Part shown: in pieces, positions 16,255 through 26,073 of the stretch
How the letters are laid out: each line of letters starts with the position of its first letter
Position numbering within the stretch: position 1 is the first letter of the stretch
Assembly (NCBI RefSeq): GCF_007827045.1
Contig: NZ_RPFW01000003.1
Coordinates: 1,054,001 to 1,118,000 of the forward strand
DNA length: 64,000 bases
Source of the DNA: Trebonia kvetii
GTDB lineage: Bacteria > Actinomycetota > Actinomycetes > Streptosporangiales > Streptosporangiaceae
Direction of reading: 5' to 3'
Made by a program: the position numbers and the translations under genes
The notes under the pieces: generated by a model
What the model was told of the DNA's origin: nothing
What the model saw: the letters and a program-made list of their open reading frames with translations, nothing else
Database searches by the model: none

Positions 16255-19200
16255 TTACGGCAGGTAGTACGAGCAGCGCGTGCCAGTGCGGACGGTCTGG
16301 TCGAGGTGGGCGGCGGCGTCCGGTGCGCGGTCGCGGATGCGGGCGATCGCGGAGCGGATGGCCCGGGTGACGTTGATCCGGGCGCGTTCTGATTCCGAGC
16401 CGAGGCGGCGGGATCGGCCGCCGAGACCGGTCGCGGCGGTGAGCTCGCGGACCAGGAATTCCCGTTCAGCGCGGAGTCGGCTGGCCCGTTCTATGTCGTT
16501 CCAGTGTTCGGCTTGCGCCAGCTCCTCGCCGAGTTCGTTGAGGCGCTGCCGGTACGCGTTCCTCGCTTGCTGATCCAGGACATCGTCGGCGTCCGCGCCG
16601 GACACCTCATGCAGGTCGTCGGCGCGCACCCCGGTGCCAGCCGCACCGGTGGCGCCGGCGAGCTGGACCAGCTCCAGAGCGGCAAGTTCACGGCCGGGGT
16701 CACGGACGAGCAGGTCCAGGTACCGCAGGCCCAGGCTGTCGGGCAGTCGGGTGCGCGCGCCCGCGTAGCCGATGATCCAGAAGTCGTCTTCCCTGTTCAG
16801 GGTCAGGGCGGCCGGCGCGGGCTGGTCGGGCTGATCAAGGACGGGGAGCAGCTTGGTCATGCCGCAGCTGGTGGCGACGGCCCTGGCCTCGGCCAGCGCG
16901 GCCGATGCGGCGGCCAGCTCTTCTGGTCCGCCACGGCGCCGCAGCAGCAGCGCGTGTTCGTGCAAGGTGTGCGCGAGCATGGGCTGGGCCCCGAGCCGCC
17001 GGTGGCAGCTGACGGCCGTCCGGTAGTGCCGGTGTGCCGCCGTGGTGTCTCCGCTGAGGGCGGCCAGTCCCGCCAGGTAGTAGTCGGTGGAGCCGGAGCA
17101 CATGACTGCCCCAGCGGCGACGGCGGCGCGCCCGGCATAGGGAGCAAGGGCCTGGTAGACGCGCGGCGCGTACCGCACCGCGCCGAGAATCGTGCAGTCG
17201 CGCGCGAGCAGGGTCAGGGCCCACAGGTAGACCATGTCGGGCCGCAGGGTGTCCATGCCGGTGCTGATGAGCTCGTCGAGAAGTCCGCGCGCTTGCTCGA
17301 CAGAGCCGCGGGCGGCGTCGATCTGGACCAGCGCCGCGGCGTGCGCCACCGACAGGTGCGAACGTGCCACCAGCTCACGGAGCAACTGCTCCATCCGCTG
17401 CTCATCGTCGGCTGGCAGGCCCGTGTGCAGCCAGATCGCGAACATCTGACCCCAGTAGACGGCACCGGCATCGGGCAGGGCAGCGGCCTGCCCGGCCTGG
17501 TAAGCCCGCCTGGCAAAGTCGGCCGCGGCGCCGAAGTCGCCGGTAAGCGCGGCCACGGTCGAGCGCCGGGACAGCGCGGCCAGCCTGGCGGCGGGCTGGT
17601 TCAGTGCGTCCGCCAGCTGGTCGAGTTCGGGCAGGACCCGCTGCGCGGACGGTCCGTCCCCGAGTTCGAGCAGATGGGTCAGCCGCAGGACGTGTCCGTC
17701 GAGTTGGGTCTCTGGGTCAATTGCCCGCTGAGCCGCCGCGACGATCTCGCTGGCGTCGGCAAGAGCATCCCGCGGGTCCTGGGTACCCCACAGGACGTGA
17801 TGCTGCGCGGCGAGCGCGGTGGCGAGCGCGGTGGCGGCTGCCCGCCCGTCCGGCTCCCGGGACATCGCTTCGCGCGCGCTGATCACGGCCTCCTGCGCGG
17901 CGGCTCTGGCGGCAGCCGGCTCCGGGGTGAGCGTGATCGCCAGGCGGGCCAGCGTGCGAGCCCGCAGCGCGGCATCCGCCGGGTCGAGTGCGTCGGCGGC
18001 CGATCTGAGCAGTGCGGTGGCGGCGCCGGTGGGGGCGTTGAAGTCGACGTGCTGAGCGCGCAGCAGCGCCGCGGCGGCCAGCATCCGCGGCTCGTTGGCA
18101 TGCCGGGCAAGCCGCACGGCTTCGTCGAGGACGTGGGCCGCGGCGGGATCCGGGCCCGGCTTGGTGAGTGCCTCGGCCAGGCTGAGCAGCAGTGCGCACC
18201 GGCCGGCCGGCGTGGCCTGCGCCGCCCGCCCCTGGACGTCAAGGGCGTGCCGGAAATGACGGGCAGCCTCTTCGTAGGCCAGCGCCTTCAGCGCGTCCTG
18301 CCCGGCCCGATCGGAGTAGGTGACGGCCTTGGCGGCGGCCTCGGCGCTGACCGGTGCGGCCTGCAGGAAGTGATAGGCGAGCTCGGAATGACTCTGTCCT
18401 GCCCTGTCCTCAAGCGCCGCGGCGATCCTGTAGTGAGCGTGCGCCCGGGACTGGGGCGGCAGCTCGGCATAGAGAGTCTCCCGAACGAGTGCGTGCTTGA
18501 ACCGGTACAGCTCACTGGCATCCCGGCCGGGGCTGAGCAGTCCGATTTCGGTGGCGTCATCGCACAGCCGGGCCACGAGTTCCGCGGGAACGCCGAGCAC
18601 CGACGCGACAAGGGCGGGGTCGATGCCCGGGCCGAGCGCCGCCGCCATGGCCAGGGTTTCCCGTGCGGTCACGCGGGCGTCGCCGGCGCTGGTCTCGGCG
18701 AGCGCGGCGACCTGGCGCCGGACCGCTTGCCTGATGCCGGCCGGGACCGGCACCTCCTCGACGGTGGCCGCCCCGTGTCCGAGCAGGCGCGCCACTTGCG
18801 CGACGAACAGGGGATTACCGTCGCCGCGGCGCTCGACAAGAGCGAGCACGTCGGCCTTCGCGCCGGGCAGCAGGAGCCGTATCTCATCGGAGGACAGGGC
18901 GCCGAGCGGCAGTAGCGCACCGGCTGATTCCAGCGCGCCGATCACGTCGCTGACGTCCGGGTCGTTCCTGGCCTCCGCGCTGCGGTAGGTGGCGGCGAAC
19001 AGGACGCGGGAAAGGCGCGCGGCCGCCGCGAACCGGAGCAGCAGGACCGACGGGCGTCCCGCGGCATGCAGGTCGTCGAGGATCACGACGACCGGCGCGC
19101 CTCGCGAAGCCCGGTGGAGCACCGTGCAGACGGCCTCGAAGAGCGTGAACCGCGCCCAGGATCCCGATCCGGCCCGCTCATCCGGGGCACCGAGTTCGGG

Positions 19201-19542
19201 GAGAAGCTGCCCGAGCACGGCGGCCTGCTGTCCGGCTGCTTCGGCGAGCGCCTCCGGCCCGGCCTGCCGGCCGTAGCCCCGCAGGATCTGCACCCAGGGC
19301 CAGTAGGGCGGTGCGCCGCCCTCTTCCCATCCGGCGCCCCACAGCACAAGCGCACCGTCGTCGCCCGCTTCCCTGGCGAAAACGCGGGCGAGCTCGGTCT
19401 TGCCGATACCCGGCTCTCCGGCGAGCAGCACAAGCCGGGCATCGCCTGCCGCCGCTTCACGGTAGGCCGCGCGCAGCACGGCGAGCTCGTGGGACCGCCC
19501 CACGAACCTGTCCGACGCCTGCGGCTGAACCGGCTGCGGCAT
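16255..19542 (-). CDS. AAA-TPR regulatory protein with C-terminal GLGGR module (paralogue 1)
   Basis: A 1095-residue signalling ATPase. The N-terminus is a STAND/AAA domain with FVGRSHEL, Walker A GEPGIGKT (residues 42-49) and Walker B VVVILDDLHAAG (near 150-160), followed by a winged-helix-like part and a long Ala-rich TPR-like region. The last 160 or so residues form a module shared with two other proteins of this window (at 22016-25069 and 42413-44215): LDQQARNAYRQRL, a coiled coil with WNDIERASRLRAEREFL, GLGGRSRRLGSESERAR and a final TGTRCSYYLP. A helix-turn-helix of the LuxR type is absent, so this end may be the output domain. GGAAGGTGAG precedes ATG 19542. Divergent from the methyltransferase pair, which it may control through 19613-19641. 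Confidence 0.8.
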   Translation of the reverse strand: MPQPVQPQASDRFVGRSHELAVLRAAYREAAAGDARLVLLAGEPGIGKTELARVFAREAGDDGALVLWGAGWEEGGAPPYWPWVQILRGYGRQAGPEALAEAAGQQAAVLGQLLPELGAPDERAGSGSWARFTLFEAVCTVLHRASRGAPVVVILDDLHAAGRPSVLLLRFAAAARLSRVLFAATYRSAEARNDPDVSDVIGALESAGALLPLGALSSDEIRLLLPGAKADVLALVERRGDGNPLFVAQVARLLGHGAATVEEVPVPAGIRQAVRRQVAALAETSAGDARVTARETLAMAAALGPGIDPALVASVLGVPAELVARLCDDATEIGLLSPGRDASELYRFKHALVRETLYAELPPQSRAHAHYRIAAALEDRAGQSHSELAYHFLQAAPVSAEAAAKAVTYSDRAGQDALKALAYEEAARHFRHALDVQGRAAQATPAGRCALLLSLAEALTKPGPDPAAAHVLDEAVRLARHANEPRMLAAAALLRAQHVDFNAPTGAATALLRSAADALDPADAALRARTLARLAITLTPEPAAARAAAQEAVISAREAMSREPDGRAAATALATALAAQHHVLWGTQDPRDALADASEIVAAAQRAIDPETQLDGHVLRLTHLLELGDGPSAQRVLPELDQLADALNQPAARLAALSRRSTVAALTGDFGAAADFARRAYQAGQAAALPDAGAVYWGQMFAIWLHTGLPADDEQRMEQLLRELVARSHLSVAHAAALVQIDAARGSVEQARGLLDELISTGMDTLRPDMVYLWALTLLARDCTILGAVRYAPRVYQALAPYAGRAAVAAGAVMCSGSTDYYLAGLAALSGDTTAAHRHYRTAVSCHRRLGAQPMLAHTLHEHALLLRRRGGPEELAAASAALAEARAVATSCGMTKLLPVLDQPDQPAPAALTLNREDDFWIIGYAGARTRLPDSLGLRYLDLLVRDPGRELAALELVQLAGATGAAGTGVRADDLHEVSGADADDVLDQQARNAYRQRLNELGEELAQAEHWNDIERASRLRAEREFLVRELTAATGLGGRSRRLGSESERARINVTRAIRSAIARIRDRAPDAAAHLDQTVRTGTRCSYYLP

Positions 19543-19612
19543 GCGCGCTCACCTTCCAGAACCGGGCACACCAGCTGCTTCAACCTTAACCATTCCTGAA
19601 GGACGCGGATCC

Positions 19613-19641
19613 GTTCACGGCCGGGTGAACGATTCGTTCAC
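19613..19641. promoter_or_regulatory. Three alternating GTTCAC/GTGAAC half-sites in a divergent promoter
   Basis: Between the AAA-TPR gene and the methyltransferase gene are GTTCAC (19613-19618), GTGAAC (19625-19630) and GTTCAC (19636-19641). The first two form an inverted repeat with a 6-bp spacer and the last two an inverted repeat with a 5-bp spacer. Such an array is likely to be an operator for a dimeric regulator and could serve both divergent genes. Which protein binds is unknown. Confidence 0.5.
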
Positions 19642-19715
19642 TCGGGCCGCACGCCTCTTGAGGTAACCGGACCCGCCGCCCTGCGGCGGTATCGCAAAAC
19701 CACAAGGAGGAATCG

Positions 19716-20771
19716 ATGGACGAGAACCGCGCCGCGGAGTTCACTGGCCGGGTGCTGGCGGACACCGCCGCCGCCGCGACGGTCGTGCTGGCCGCCCTCG
19801 GCGACCGGGCAGGGCTGTTCAAGAACCTGGCCGATCACGGCCCGGGGACCAGCGGGGAACTGGCCAGCAGGACCGGGCTGTCCGAGCGGTACGTGCGGGA
19901 ATGGCTGGCAGGCATGTTCGCTGCCGGGTACCTGACCTACGACGACGCCCAGGGCAGCTACGCCCTGCCCGCCGAGCACGTGCCGGCCCTGGCCGCCGAG
20001 CCGGGGCCGGCGTTCTTCGGCGGCGTCCACCAGGAGCTGATCGGCGCGATCCAGCGCTACGACGACGTGGCCCAGGCGTTCCGCTGCGGCGGCGGGGTCA
20101 GGCCGGCCGATCTGCACCCCGACGTCTGGGCCGGGACAAGCCGGTTCACCGCGCAGTGGCACCAGAACATGCTCGTACAGCAGTGGCTGCCGCTGGTGCC
20201 GGACACCGAGGCCAGGCTGCGGGCCGGCGCCCATGTCGCCGACGTGGGCTGCGGCACCGGGCAGGCACTGATCGCCCTGGCCCGCGTCTTCCCCGCCATC
20301 ACCGCCACCGGGTTCGACGTCCACCCGCCGTCCGTGGAGCAGGCGCAGCGCGCCGCCGCCGAGGCAGGGGTGGCCGACCGGATCAGCTTCCAGGTGCTCG
20401 ACGCGGGGGCCGGCCTGCCCGAATCCTTCGACGTGATTACCACGTTCGACGTCGTGCACGACGCGGTCGACCCGCTGGGACTGCTCCGTTCGATCCGTGA
20501 CGCTCTGCGGCCCGGCGGGTCGTACCTGTGCCTGGAGATCAACTGCTCGGACCAGGCCGCGGACAACACCGGTCCCATCGCCGCGCTGCTGTACGGCTTC
20601 TCGATCCTGTACTGCATGACCACGTCACTCGCCGAAGGCGGAGAAGGCCTTGGCACCCTCGGCCTCCCCGAACCGGTCCTGCGTCAGCTGGCCGGCAAGG
20701 CCGGCTTCACGCAGGTGCGGCACGTCGAGATGGACAATCCGTTCAACCGCCTCTATGAGCTCTCGCGGTAA
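19716..20771 (+). CDS. Rv2258c-type SAM-dependent methyltransferase (copy 1)
   Basis: Class I methyltransferase with an N-terminal winged-helix dimerisation domain (AAAATVVLAALGDRAGLF, LASRTGLSERYVREWLAGM, AGYL) and a Rossmann core with SAM motif VADVGCGTGQ (about residue 172), FDV and a DVVHD motif, as in mycobacterial Rv2258c. Length 351 is normal. An ideal AAGGAGG lies before ATG 19716. A second gene of the same family follows after a 120-bp gap, and AAA-TPR regulators flank the pair. The acceptor is unknown; members usually methylate small molecules. Confidence 0.88.
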   Translation: MDENRAAEFTGRVLADTAAAATVVLAALGDRAGLFKNLADHGPGTSGELASRTGLSERYVREWLAGMFAAGYLTYDDAQGSYALPAEHVPALAAEPGPAFFGGVHQELIGAIQRYDDVAQAFRCGGGVRPADLHPDVWAGTSRFTAQWHQNMLVQQWLPLVPDTEARLRAGAHVADVGCGTGQALIALARVFPAITATGFDVHPPSVEQAQRAAAEAGVADRISFQVLDAGAGLPESFDVITTFDVVHDAVDPLGLLRSIRDALRPGGSYLCLEINCSDQAADNTGPIAALLYGFSILYCMTTSLAEGGEGLGTLGLPEPVLRQLAGKAGFTQVRHVEMDNPFNRLYELSR

Positions 20772-20891
20772 GACCCGCGCCAAGCACTGGTTGCTGCGTC
20801 CTTCCTGCCTGCCTGTCCGGCGCCAGATCCCGTGTGGCGGCCGCTACATCAGATCTGGCGCCTTACGGGTAAGCGACGAAAGGAGCAATCG

Positions 20892-22115
20892 ATGAACACA
20901 GAAACAGCACCCGCCACTGGGCCGACAGCCGACCCGGCCGCGGTGGGGCAGGTGATGGGCCAGCTCATGGCCGACCTGGCGGCGACCTCCGGGATGCTGC
21001 TGACCGTGATCGGGGTACGGACCGGATTGTGGGACTCGCTGGCCGCGGAGCCGGCCACCCCCAGCGAGCTGGCCGCCCGGGCTTCGGCGGCGGAACCCTA
21101 CGTCCGCGAGTGGCTGCGCTCCCAGGCAGCGGCCGGCTACGTGCGGTACGAGCCCGCCACCGGCCGCTACAGCCTGCCGGCCGCGGTGGCGGCGCTCATG
21201 ACCGGTGAGCCGCTGCGCGGCCTGGTCGAGGGGGCAGGACTGCAGGCGGCGGCGCAGTGGGCCGAGGTTGCCCGCTATGAGGAGGCGTTCCGTACCGGGC
21301 GCGGGATCGGCTGGGACGAGCACGGCCCGGCCCACTCCCACGGCATGGACCTGATCAGCCGGGCGGTCGTGGTGCCCGCGCTGGCCGGCTGGCTGGCCGC
21401 CCTCGACGGGGTGGCGCCCACGCTGGAGGCGGGCGGGACGGTGGCAGACGTCGGCTGCGGCTACGGCTCGCCGACGATCGCCATGGCCCGGGCGTTCCCG
21501 CGCTCGCGCTTCCTGGGCATCGACGCCGACGACGCCTCGGTCGCCCGGGCGCGCAAGGCGGCCGCCGCGGCTGGGCTAGGCACCCGGGTCACGTTCGAGG
21601 TGGCCGACGCGGCCGGGCTGCCCAGCGAGGGAGGCGAGGGGTTTGACCTGGTCACCTTCGTCGACTGCCTGCACGACCTCGGCGACCCGGTCGCCGCGCT
21701 GCGCGGCGCACGGAAAGCGCTGGCTCCCGGCGGCAGCGTGCTGCTTGTCGAGCACGCGGGATCGCAGCACACCGAGGAGAACCTGAACCCGGCGGGAAGG
21801 TTCTTCTACGCCGCGTCGGCGCTGGTGTGCACGCCAAACGCCCTCGCCCACGGCGGCGCCGGGCTCGGTACCATCCCCGGCGAGCAGGCGTTGCGCGCAG
21901 TGGCCGCCGAATCCGGGTTCTCCCAGGTCAGCCGGGTAGGTGTCGATGCACCGCTGAACATCTTGCTGCAGCTACGGCCCTTACCGTCCGGTGCCCGCCG
22001 GTGGACAATGGGCAGGTGGATACGACCGGGGGGCTCATCGGCCGGGACGAGGTGCTTGCGGTGCTGCGCGCCTCGTTCGACCAGGCGGCCGCCGGGCGGG
22101 GCCAGCTGCTGCTGA
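20892..22115 (+). CDS. Rv2258c-type SAM-dependent methyltransferase (copy 2)
   Basis: Paralogue of the preceding gene: winged-helix part (MLLTVIGVRTGLWDSL, LAARASAAEPYVREWLRSQAAAGYV), SAM motif VADVGCGYGSP, FLGIDADD and FVDCLHDLGDP. Overall identity with copy 1 is only moderate by eye, so the duplication is old or the two have different substrates. ATG 20892 follows AAAGGAG; an in-frame upstream start at 20832 has no such site. The family end corresponds to about NILLQLRPL; here about 45 further residues follow in a frame that overlaps the start of the next gene by 100 bases, so the tail may be incidental. Confidence 0.85.
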   Translation: MNTETAPATGPTADPAAVGQVMGQLMADLAATSGMLLTVIGVRTGLWDSLAAEPATPSELAARASAAEPYVREWLRSQAAAGYVRYEPATGRYSLPAAVAALMTGEPLRGLVEGAGLQAAAQWAEVARYEEAFRTGRGIGWDEHGPAHSHGMDLISRAVVVPALAGWLAALDGVAPTLEAGGTVADVGCGYGSPTIAMARAFPRSRFLGIDADDASVARARKAAAAAGLGTRVTFEVADAAGLPSEGGEGFDLVTFVDCLHDLGDPVAALRGARKALAPGGSVLLVEHAGSQHTEENLNPAGRFFYAASALVCTPNALAHGGAGLGTIPGEQALRAVAAESGFSQVSRVGVDAPLNILLQLRPLPSGARRWTMGRWIRPGGSSAGTRCLRCCAPRSTRRPPGGASCC

Positions 22116-25069
22116 TCGGCGGGGAGGCCGGGATCGGCAAGACGGCCGTGGCCGGGGCGGCCGCCGACTTGGCGGCCGCCCAGGGCGCCCTGGTGCTGTG
22201 GGGGCGCTGCTCGGAGACCGAGGGCGTGCCGGCGTTCTGGCCATGGGCTCAGGTTGTCCGGGCTGCCGCGGAGGCGGGAACCCGGCCGCCTGCTGCGGTT
22301 GCGGCGCTGGGCTGGGCCGGCACTGCCGAGCCCGCCGACGCCTCGGGCGCCGCGGTCAGCACTGCCCGGTTCCGGCTCTTCGACGCCACGGCGGGGTTCC
22401 TTGCCGCGCTGGGTGACTCCCGGCCGGTGGTTGTCGTTGTCGAGGACCTGCACTTGGCCGACCCGGATTCGCTTGCTCTCGCCGAGTTCGCCGCCCGCCA
22501 GCTGCCTGGCGGGCGGGTGCTGCTCATCGGCACCTATCGAGGTGAGGAGGCCACCGGCCAGCTGCGTCACCTGGCCGGATCGGCGAGCCTGATATCCCTT
22601 GCCGGGCTCCGCCCGGCCGAGGTTTCCCGGCTGATGACCAGGCACCTGGGCCGGGAGCCGGATGACGACGAAGCCCGGCGGATGTGGGACCGCACCGCGG
22701 GCAACCCGCTTTTCGTCACGGAACTGTCTCGCCTGGCGGGCGTCCGTGGCGTGACGGACGCGAGCGGGCTAGCCGTGCCGGGTGCGGATTCGGTCCGTGA
22801 CGTCATCGAGCGGCGCCTGGCCCGGCTCCCGCAGGACTGCGTGCACACGTTGGCCGCGGCCTCGCTCGACACTCAGGCACTGCGGCCCGGCCTCTTGCAG
22901 CAGGCCCTGGCCGTCGACGTGGAGACTCATCTGGAGCTGGCCGCTGCCGCAGGGGTGCTGGTCCGCACCGGGAACGGACTCCGGTTCGCGCACGACCTGT
23001 TCCGGGAGGTGCTGGCAGCCGGGCTCACTGGTGACGCCCAAGCCACCCTGCATCTGTCCCTGGCCCGCGCCCTTGAGGAACAAGCCGCCGCGGGCGGGCT
23101 GGCCTACCCTGCCGAGCTTGCCGCCCACTACTGCGCCGTCAGCCTCACCAGACCCGACCCTGCGGTGCGGTCCGCGGCCGTCCGCCACAGCCGGGCGGCC
23201 GCGGCGGCTGCCGCCGCCCGCCTGGCGTTCGCCGACGCCGTCGGCCACCTCGAGCGCGTCCTTCCCCTGCTCGACACCGACGTCGCGACCCGGCTCGACG
23301 TCCTGCTCGAACTGGGCGAGGCGCGGCGGAAGGCGGGACGGCTGGCGCTGGCCAGGGTCACCTACCTCGACGGCGCCGCCCTAGCGCGCGCCAGCGCCGA
23401 TCACCCGAGGCTGGCCAGGGCCGCCCTCGGGCTGCACGCCGTGGGGGCGAAGACCGGGCCGTCGACCGAGCGGGAACAGACCATCGGGCTGCTCCAGCAG
23501 GCTGCCGGAACCACCGGCCTGACGCCGCAGCTGGCGGCACTTGTCAACGCGGCCCTCGCCAGGGACCTGTTCCACTCGCTCGACGCTGCGAGAACCACCA
23601 GGGCGCGGCAGCTGGCTCAGCACGCCGTCACCCTGGCCCGCGGGTCCCGCGACCGGTGGACGCTCGCCCATTGCCTGATCGCCGCCCACGATGTCTGCTG
23701 GCGGCCCGGGTCGGCACGCGAGCGCCTGACCATTCTCGATGAGCTGCTCGCCCTCGCCCGCCAGCTGCACAGCGCCGACCTGATCGCCCAGGCCCGGCTG
23801 CTGCGCGCCACCGCCCTGCTCGAGCTCGGCGACCCCCTCGCCCACGCCGAGCTGGACCTTTTCTGCCGGGAATCCGAGCAGCTGGGTGACGCCGCTGCGC
23901 GATGGGACGCGCAGTCCCGGCGCGCCGCCGCCGCACTCCTTGCGGGCCAGCTCGAAGAAGCCGGCGCACTGATCGGCGCGGCCGGGCGGGCAGCGCAGGA
24001 CATGGGAAGCGCGGATGCCGTCCTGATCCACGACATCCAGCGCTGGGAGCTGGCCCGCTTCCAAGCCGATCGCGGCAGCTACCGGCGCCTCCGCCCCGAT
24101 GCCGAACCCCCGGTGGAGACCTGGCCGCCCTGGCGGGCGCTGCTAGCCGCCGACGGCGGTGAGCCGGAGCGCGCCGCCGCCGTCATGGCGGGCTTCCCCG
24201 TGGAGCAGTCCGACGGCCCGGGAGCCACCGTCGGCTATGACCTGTGGTTCCCGTCCATCGCCGCCGAGGCGGCGGCGCGGTGCGGCAGCAGCGCGCTGCG
24301 CCGCCAGCTCTACGAGCGCCTACTGCCGCTGGCCGGTACCCACGTCGTGTGCGGAGCGACGGTCGCCTACTCCGGAGCCGTGGACCACTACCTCGGGCTC
24401 CTGGCTGCCTCCCTTGGCGAGCACAGTGCCGCGGCGGACCACCTCGCAGCCGCGGTCGCCCAGCACCACCAGCTCGGCGCCAGCGCCTGGGCGCAGCTGA
24501 GCGCGCTGGAACGGACACGTGTCGGCCGGGCCGCCCCTGCCGCGGCACCCAACCGATTCCGGCGCGAAGGCGCGGTCTGGCACATCACCTACCGTGGCAA
24601 GACCATCCGCATGCCCGACGCCAAAGGCCTCCACGACATCGCCGCGCTCCTCGCGCAGCCACGGGAACCAGTCCCCGCCACGCAGCTCGCCGGGCTGGTC
24701 GCCCCGGCCGGCGCCGCCCCCGTCCTCGACGACCAGGCCCGCGCCGCCTACAAGGCCAGGCTGACCGAGCTCGACCAGGAGATCGACGACGCCACCGCCG
24801 ACAGCGACCTCGAACGGGCCTCCCGGGCCGCCGCCGAACGCGACGCGCTCATCGGGGAGCTGAGCCGCGCTTTCGGCCTGGGCGGCCGCCGCCGCCGGCT
24901 CGGCGACGACAGCGAGCGCGCCCGCAAGGCGGTTACCGCCCGCATCCAGCACGCGATCGACCACCTCCAGCGCTACCACCCAGACCTGGCCGCCCATCTC
25001 CGGGCAGCCATCCGCACCGGAACAGCCTGCAGTTATCAGCCCGCCGAACCCGTCGGCTGGAACCAGTAA
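22016..25069 (+). CDS. AAA-TPR regulatory protein with C-terminal GLGGR module (paralogue 2)
   Basis: About 1017 residues with the layout of the 16255-19542 protein: LIGRDEVL, Walker A GEAGIGKT (residues 36-43), Walker B VVVVEDLHLAD, a TPR-like middle and the C-terminal module (ITYRGKTIRMPDAKGLHDIAALL, LDDQARAAYKARL, DLERASRAAAERDAL, GLGGRRRRLGDDSERAR, TGTACSYQP). The GTG at 22016 places the NB domain at the usual distance from the N-terminus; GTG 22001 and an ATG at 21827 inside the methyltransferase are alternatives, and no clear ribosome-binding site decides. It overlaps the methyltransferase frame, implying co-transcription with both methyltransferases. Confidence 0.8.
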   Translation: MDTTGGLIGRDEVLAVLRASFDQAAAGRGQLLLIGGEAGIGKTAVAGAAADLAAAQGALVLWGRCSETEGVPAFWPWAQVVRAAAEAGTRPPAAVAALGWAGTAEPADASGAAVSTARFRLFDATAGFLAALGDSRPVVVVVEDLHLADPDSLALAEFAARQLPGGRVLLIGTYRGEEATGQLRHLAGSASLISLAGLRPAEVSRLMTRHLGREPDDDEARRMWDRTAGNPLFVTELSRLAGVRGVTDASGLAVPGADSVRDVIERRLARLPQDCVHTLAAASLDTQALRPGLLQQALAVDVETHLELAAAAGVLVRTGNGLRFAHDLFREVLAAGLTGDAQATLHLSLARALEEQAAAGGLAYPAELAAHYCAVSLTRPDPAVRSAAVRHSRAAAAAAAARLAFADAVGHLERVLPLLDTDVATRLDVLLELGEARRKAGRLALARVTYLDGAALARASADHPRLARAALGLHAVGAKTGPSTEREQTIGLLQQAAGTTGLTPQLAALVNAALARDLFHSLDAARTTRARQLAQHAVTLARGSRDRWTLAHCLIAAHDVCWRPGSARERLTILDELLALARQLHSADLIAQARLLRATALLELGDPLAHAELDLFCRESEQLGDAAARWDAQSRRAAAALLAGQLEEAGALIGAAGRAAQDMGSADAVLIHDIQRWELARFQADRGSYRRLRPDAEPPVETWPPWRALLAADGGEPERAAAVMAGFPVEQSDGPGATVGYDLWFPSIAAEAAARCGSSALRRQLYERLLPLAGTHVVCGATVAYSGAVDHYLGLLAASLGEHSAAADHLAAAVAQHHQLGASAWAQLSALERTRVGRAAPAAAPNRFRREGAVWHITYRGKTIRMPDAKGLHDIAALLAQPREPVPATQLAGLVAPAGAAPVLDDQARAAYKARLTELDQEIDDATADSDLERASRAAAERDALIGELSRAFGLGGRRRRLGDDSERARKAVTARIQHAIDHLQRYHPDLAAHLRAAIRTGTACSYQPAEPVGWNQ

Positions 25070-25213
25070 CTTCCCGGCAGCCGGCCTCGTGCTACTGGTT
25101 GGGGCGACCTGGGCCAAGATGTGTCACCGGGCGATCGCGGACAGCTATCGTGGCGAAGGGAAAAATTCCATGCGCGGCGGGGGCGGGGAAGCCGTGGTGG
25201 GAGGGGGAGTGAG

Positions 25214-26044
25214 ATGTCAGGCGGCTCCTGGGACGACATGGCACGCTGGGAACGGGCCGGGATGGTCGATGCCGCCTCGCCAAGCGTCGTGCGGGCCGCC
25301 GATTACCTCGATGGCGGCGGTGACAATTTCGATGCCGACCGGAAGGCGGTGCGGGCGATGATCTCGGTCGCACCCGTCATCGCCATGGTCGTACCCGCGC
25401 TGCGCGCCTTCCATCGCCGCGTGGTTCGGTACCTGGTTGCTGAGGCTGGCATCACGCAGTTCCTCGACATTGGCGCGGGCTTGCCCGCATCTGGCCTGAC
25501 GCATAAGGCGGCGCAGTCGCTCGACCCGGCATGCCGCATCGTCTACGTAACCGGCGACCCGATGGTGCTCGCCCACGCCCGGGCGCTGGCGAAGTCCACG
25601 CCAGGCGGGATCGTCGACTACGTGGACGCGCACTTCGGGGACCTTGACGCTATCTACGCAGGTGCCGGGGCCGTGTTCGACTTGCGCAGGCCCGTCGCGC
25701 TCATGTTCCTGTCCACGTCCGTGTTTGGTCGCATCGCCGACACCAAGGAGGCCACCGCCGCGCTGTCCGGGCTGCTGGCTGGCCTGCCGTCCGGCAGCTA
25801 CGTCGCCCTCTACCACCAGGCCAGCGACATGGACCCCAGCGTCCGCGTGGCCAACCGCCGGTGGAACCGGCAGGCGTCGCAGAAGATCACCCTGCGCTCC
25901 CGGGAGGAGGTCGCCAGCCTCGTGGCGGGCCTTGAGCTGGTCCCGCCGGGCCTGGTGCACGCCTGCGACTGGCGTCCTGCGCCGGACGACCCGGTTTTCG
26001 ACGCCGTGATCCCTCTCTACGGCGTCGTCGCGCGTAAGCCGTAG
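25214..26044 (+). CDS. SAM-dependent methyltransferase, DUF574/Methyltransf_19 family
   Basis: A 276-residue protein of the actinobacterial DUF574 group. Typical blocks are SPSVVRAADYLDGGGDNFDADR (family DYxLGGxxNFxxDR), FLDIGAGLPA (SAM-binding), VYVTGDPMVLAHARAL and a C-terminal DWRP...YGVVARKP. A GGGGGAG ribosome-binding site precedes ATG 25214. It follows the second AAA-TPR gene by 145 bp and could belong to the same locus. Family members are numerous in soil actinobacteria and their acceptors are unknown. Confidence 0.88.
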   Translation: MSGGSWDDMARWERAGMVDAASPSVVRAADYLDGGGDNFDADRKAVRAMISVAPVIAMVVPALRAFHRRVVRYLVAEAGITQFLDIGAGLPASGLTHKAAQSLDPACRIVYVTGDPMVLAHARALAKSTPGGIVDYVDAHFGDLDAIYAGAGAVFDLRRPVALMFLSTSVFGRIADTKEATAALSGLLAGLPSGSYVALYHQASDMDPSVRVANRRWNRQASQKITLRSREEVASLVAGLELVPPGLVHACDWRPAPDDPVFDAVIPLYGVVARKP

Positions 26045-26073
26045 CGGGAGTTCTGCAAGGCGGTAGCCGGCCG

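Noticed and set aside
16504..18915. 803-codon plus-strand frame antisense to the AAA-TPR gene
   Set aside because: Low-complexity Gly/Gln/Arg sequence arising from third-position GC bias.
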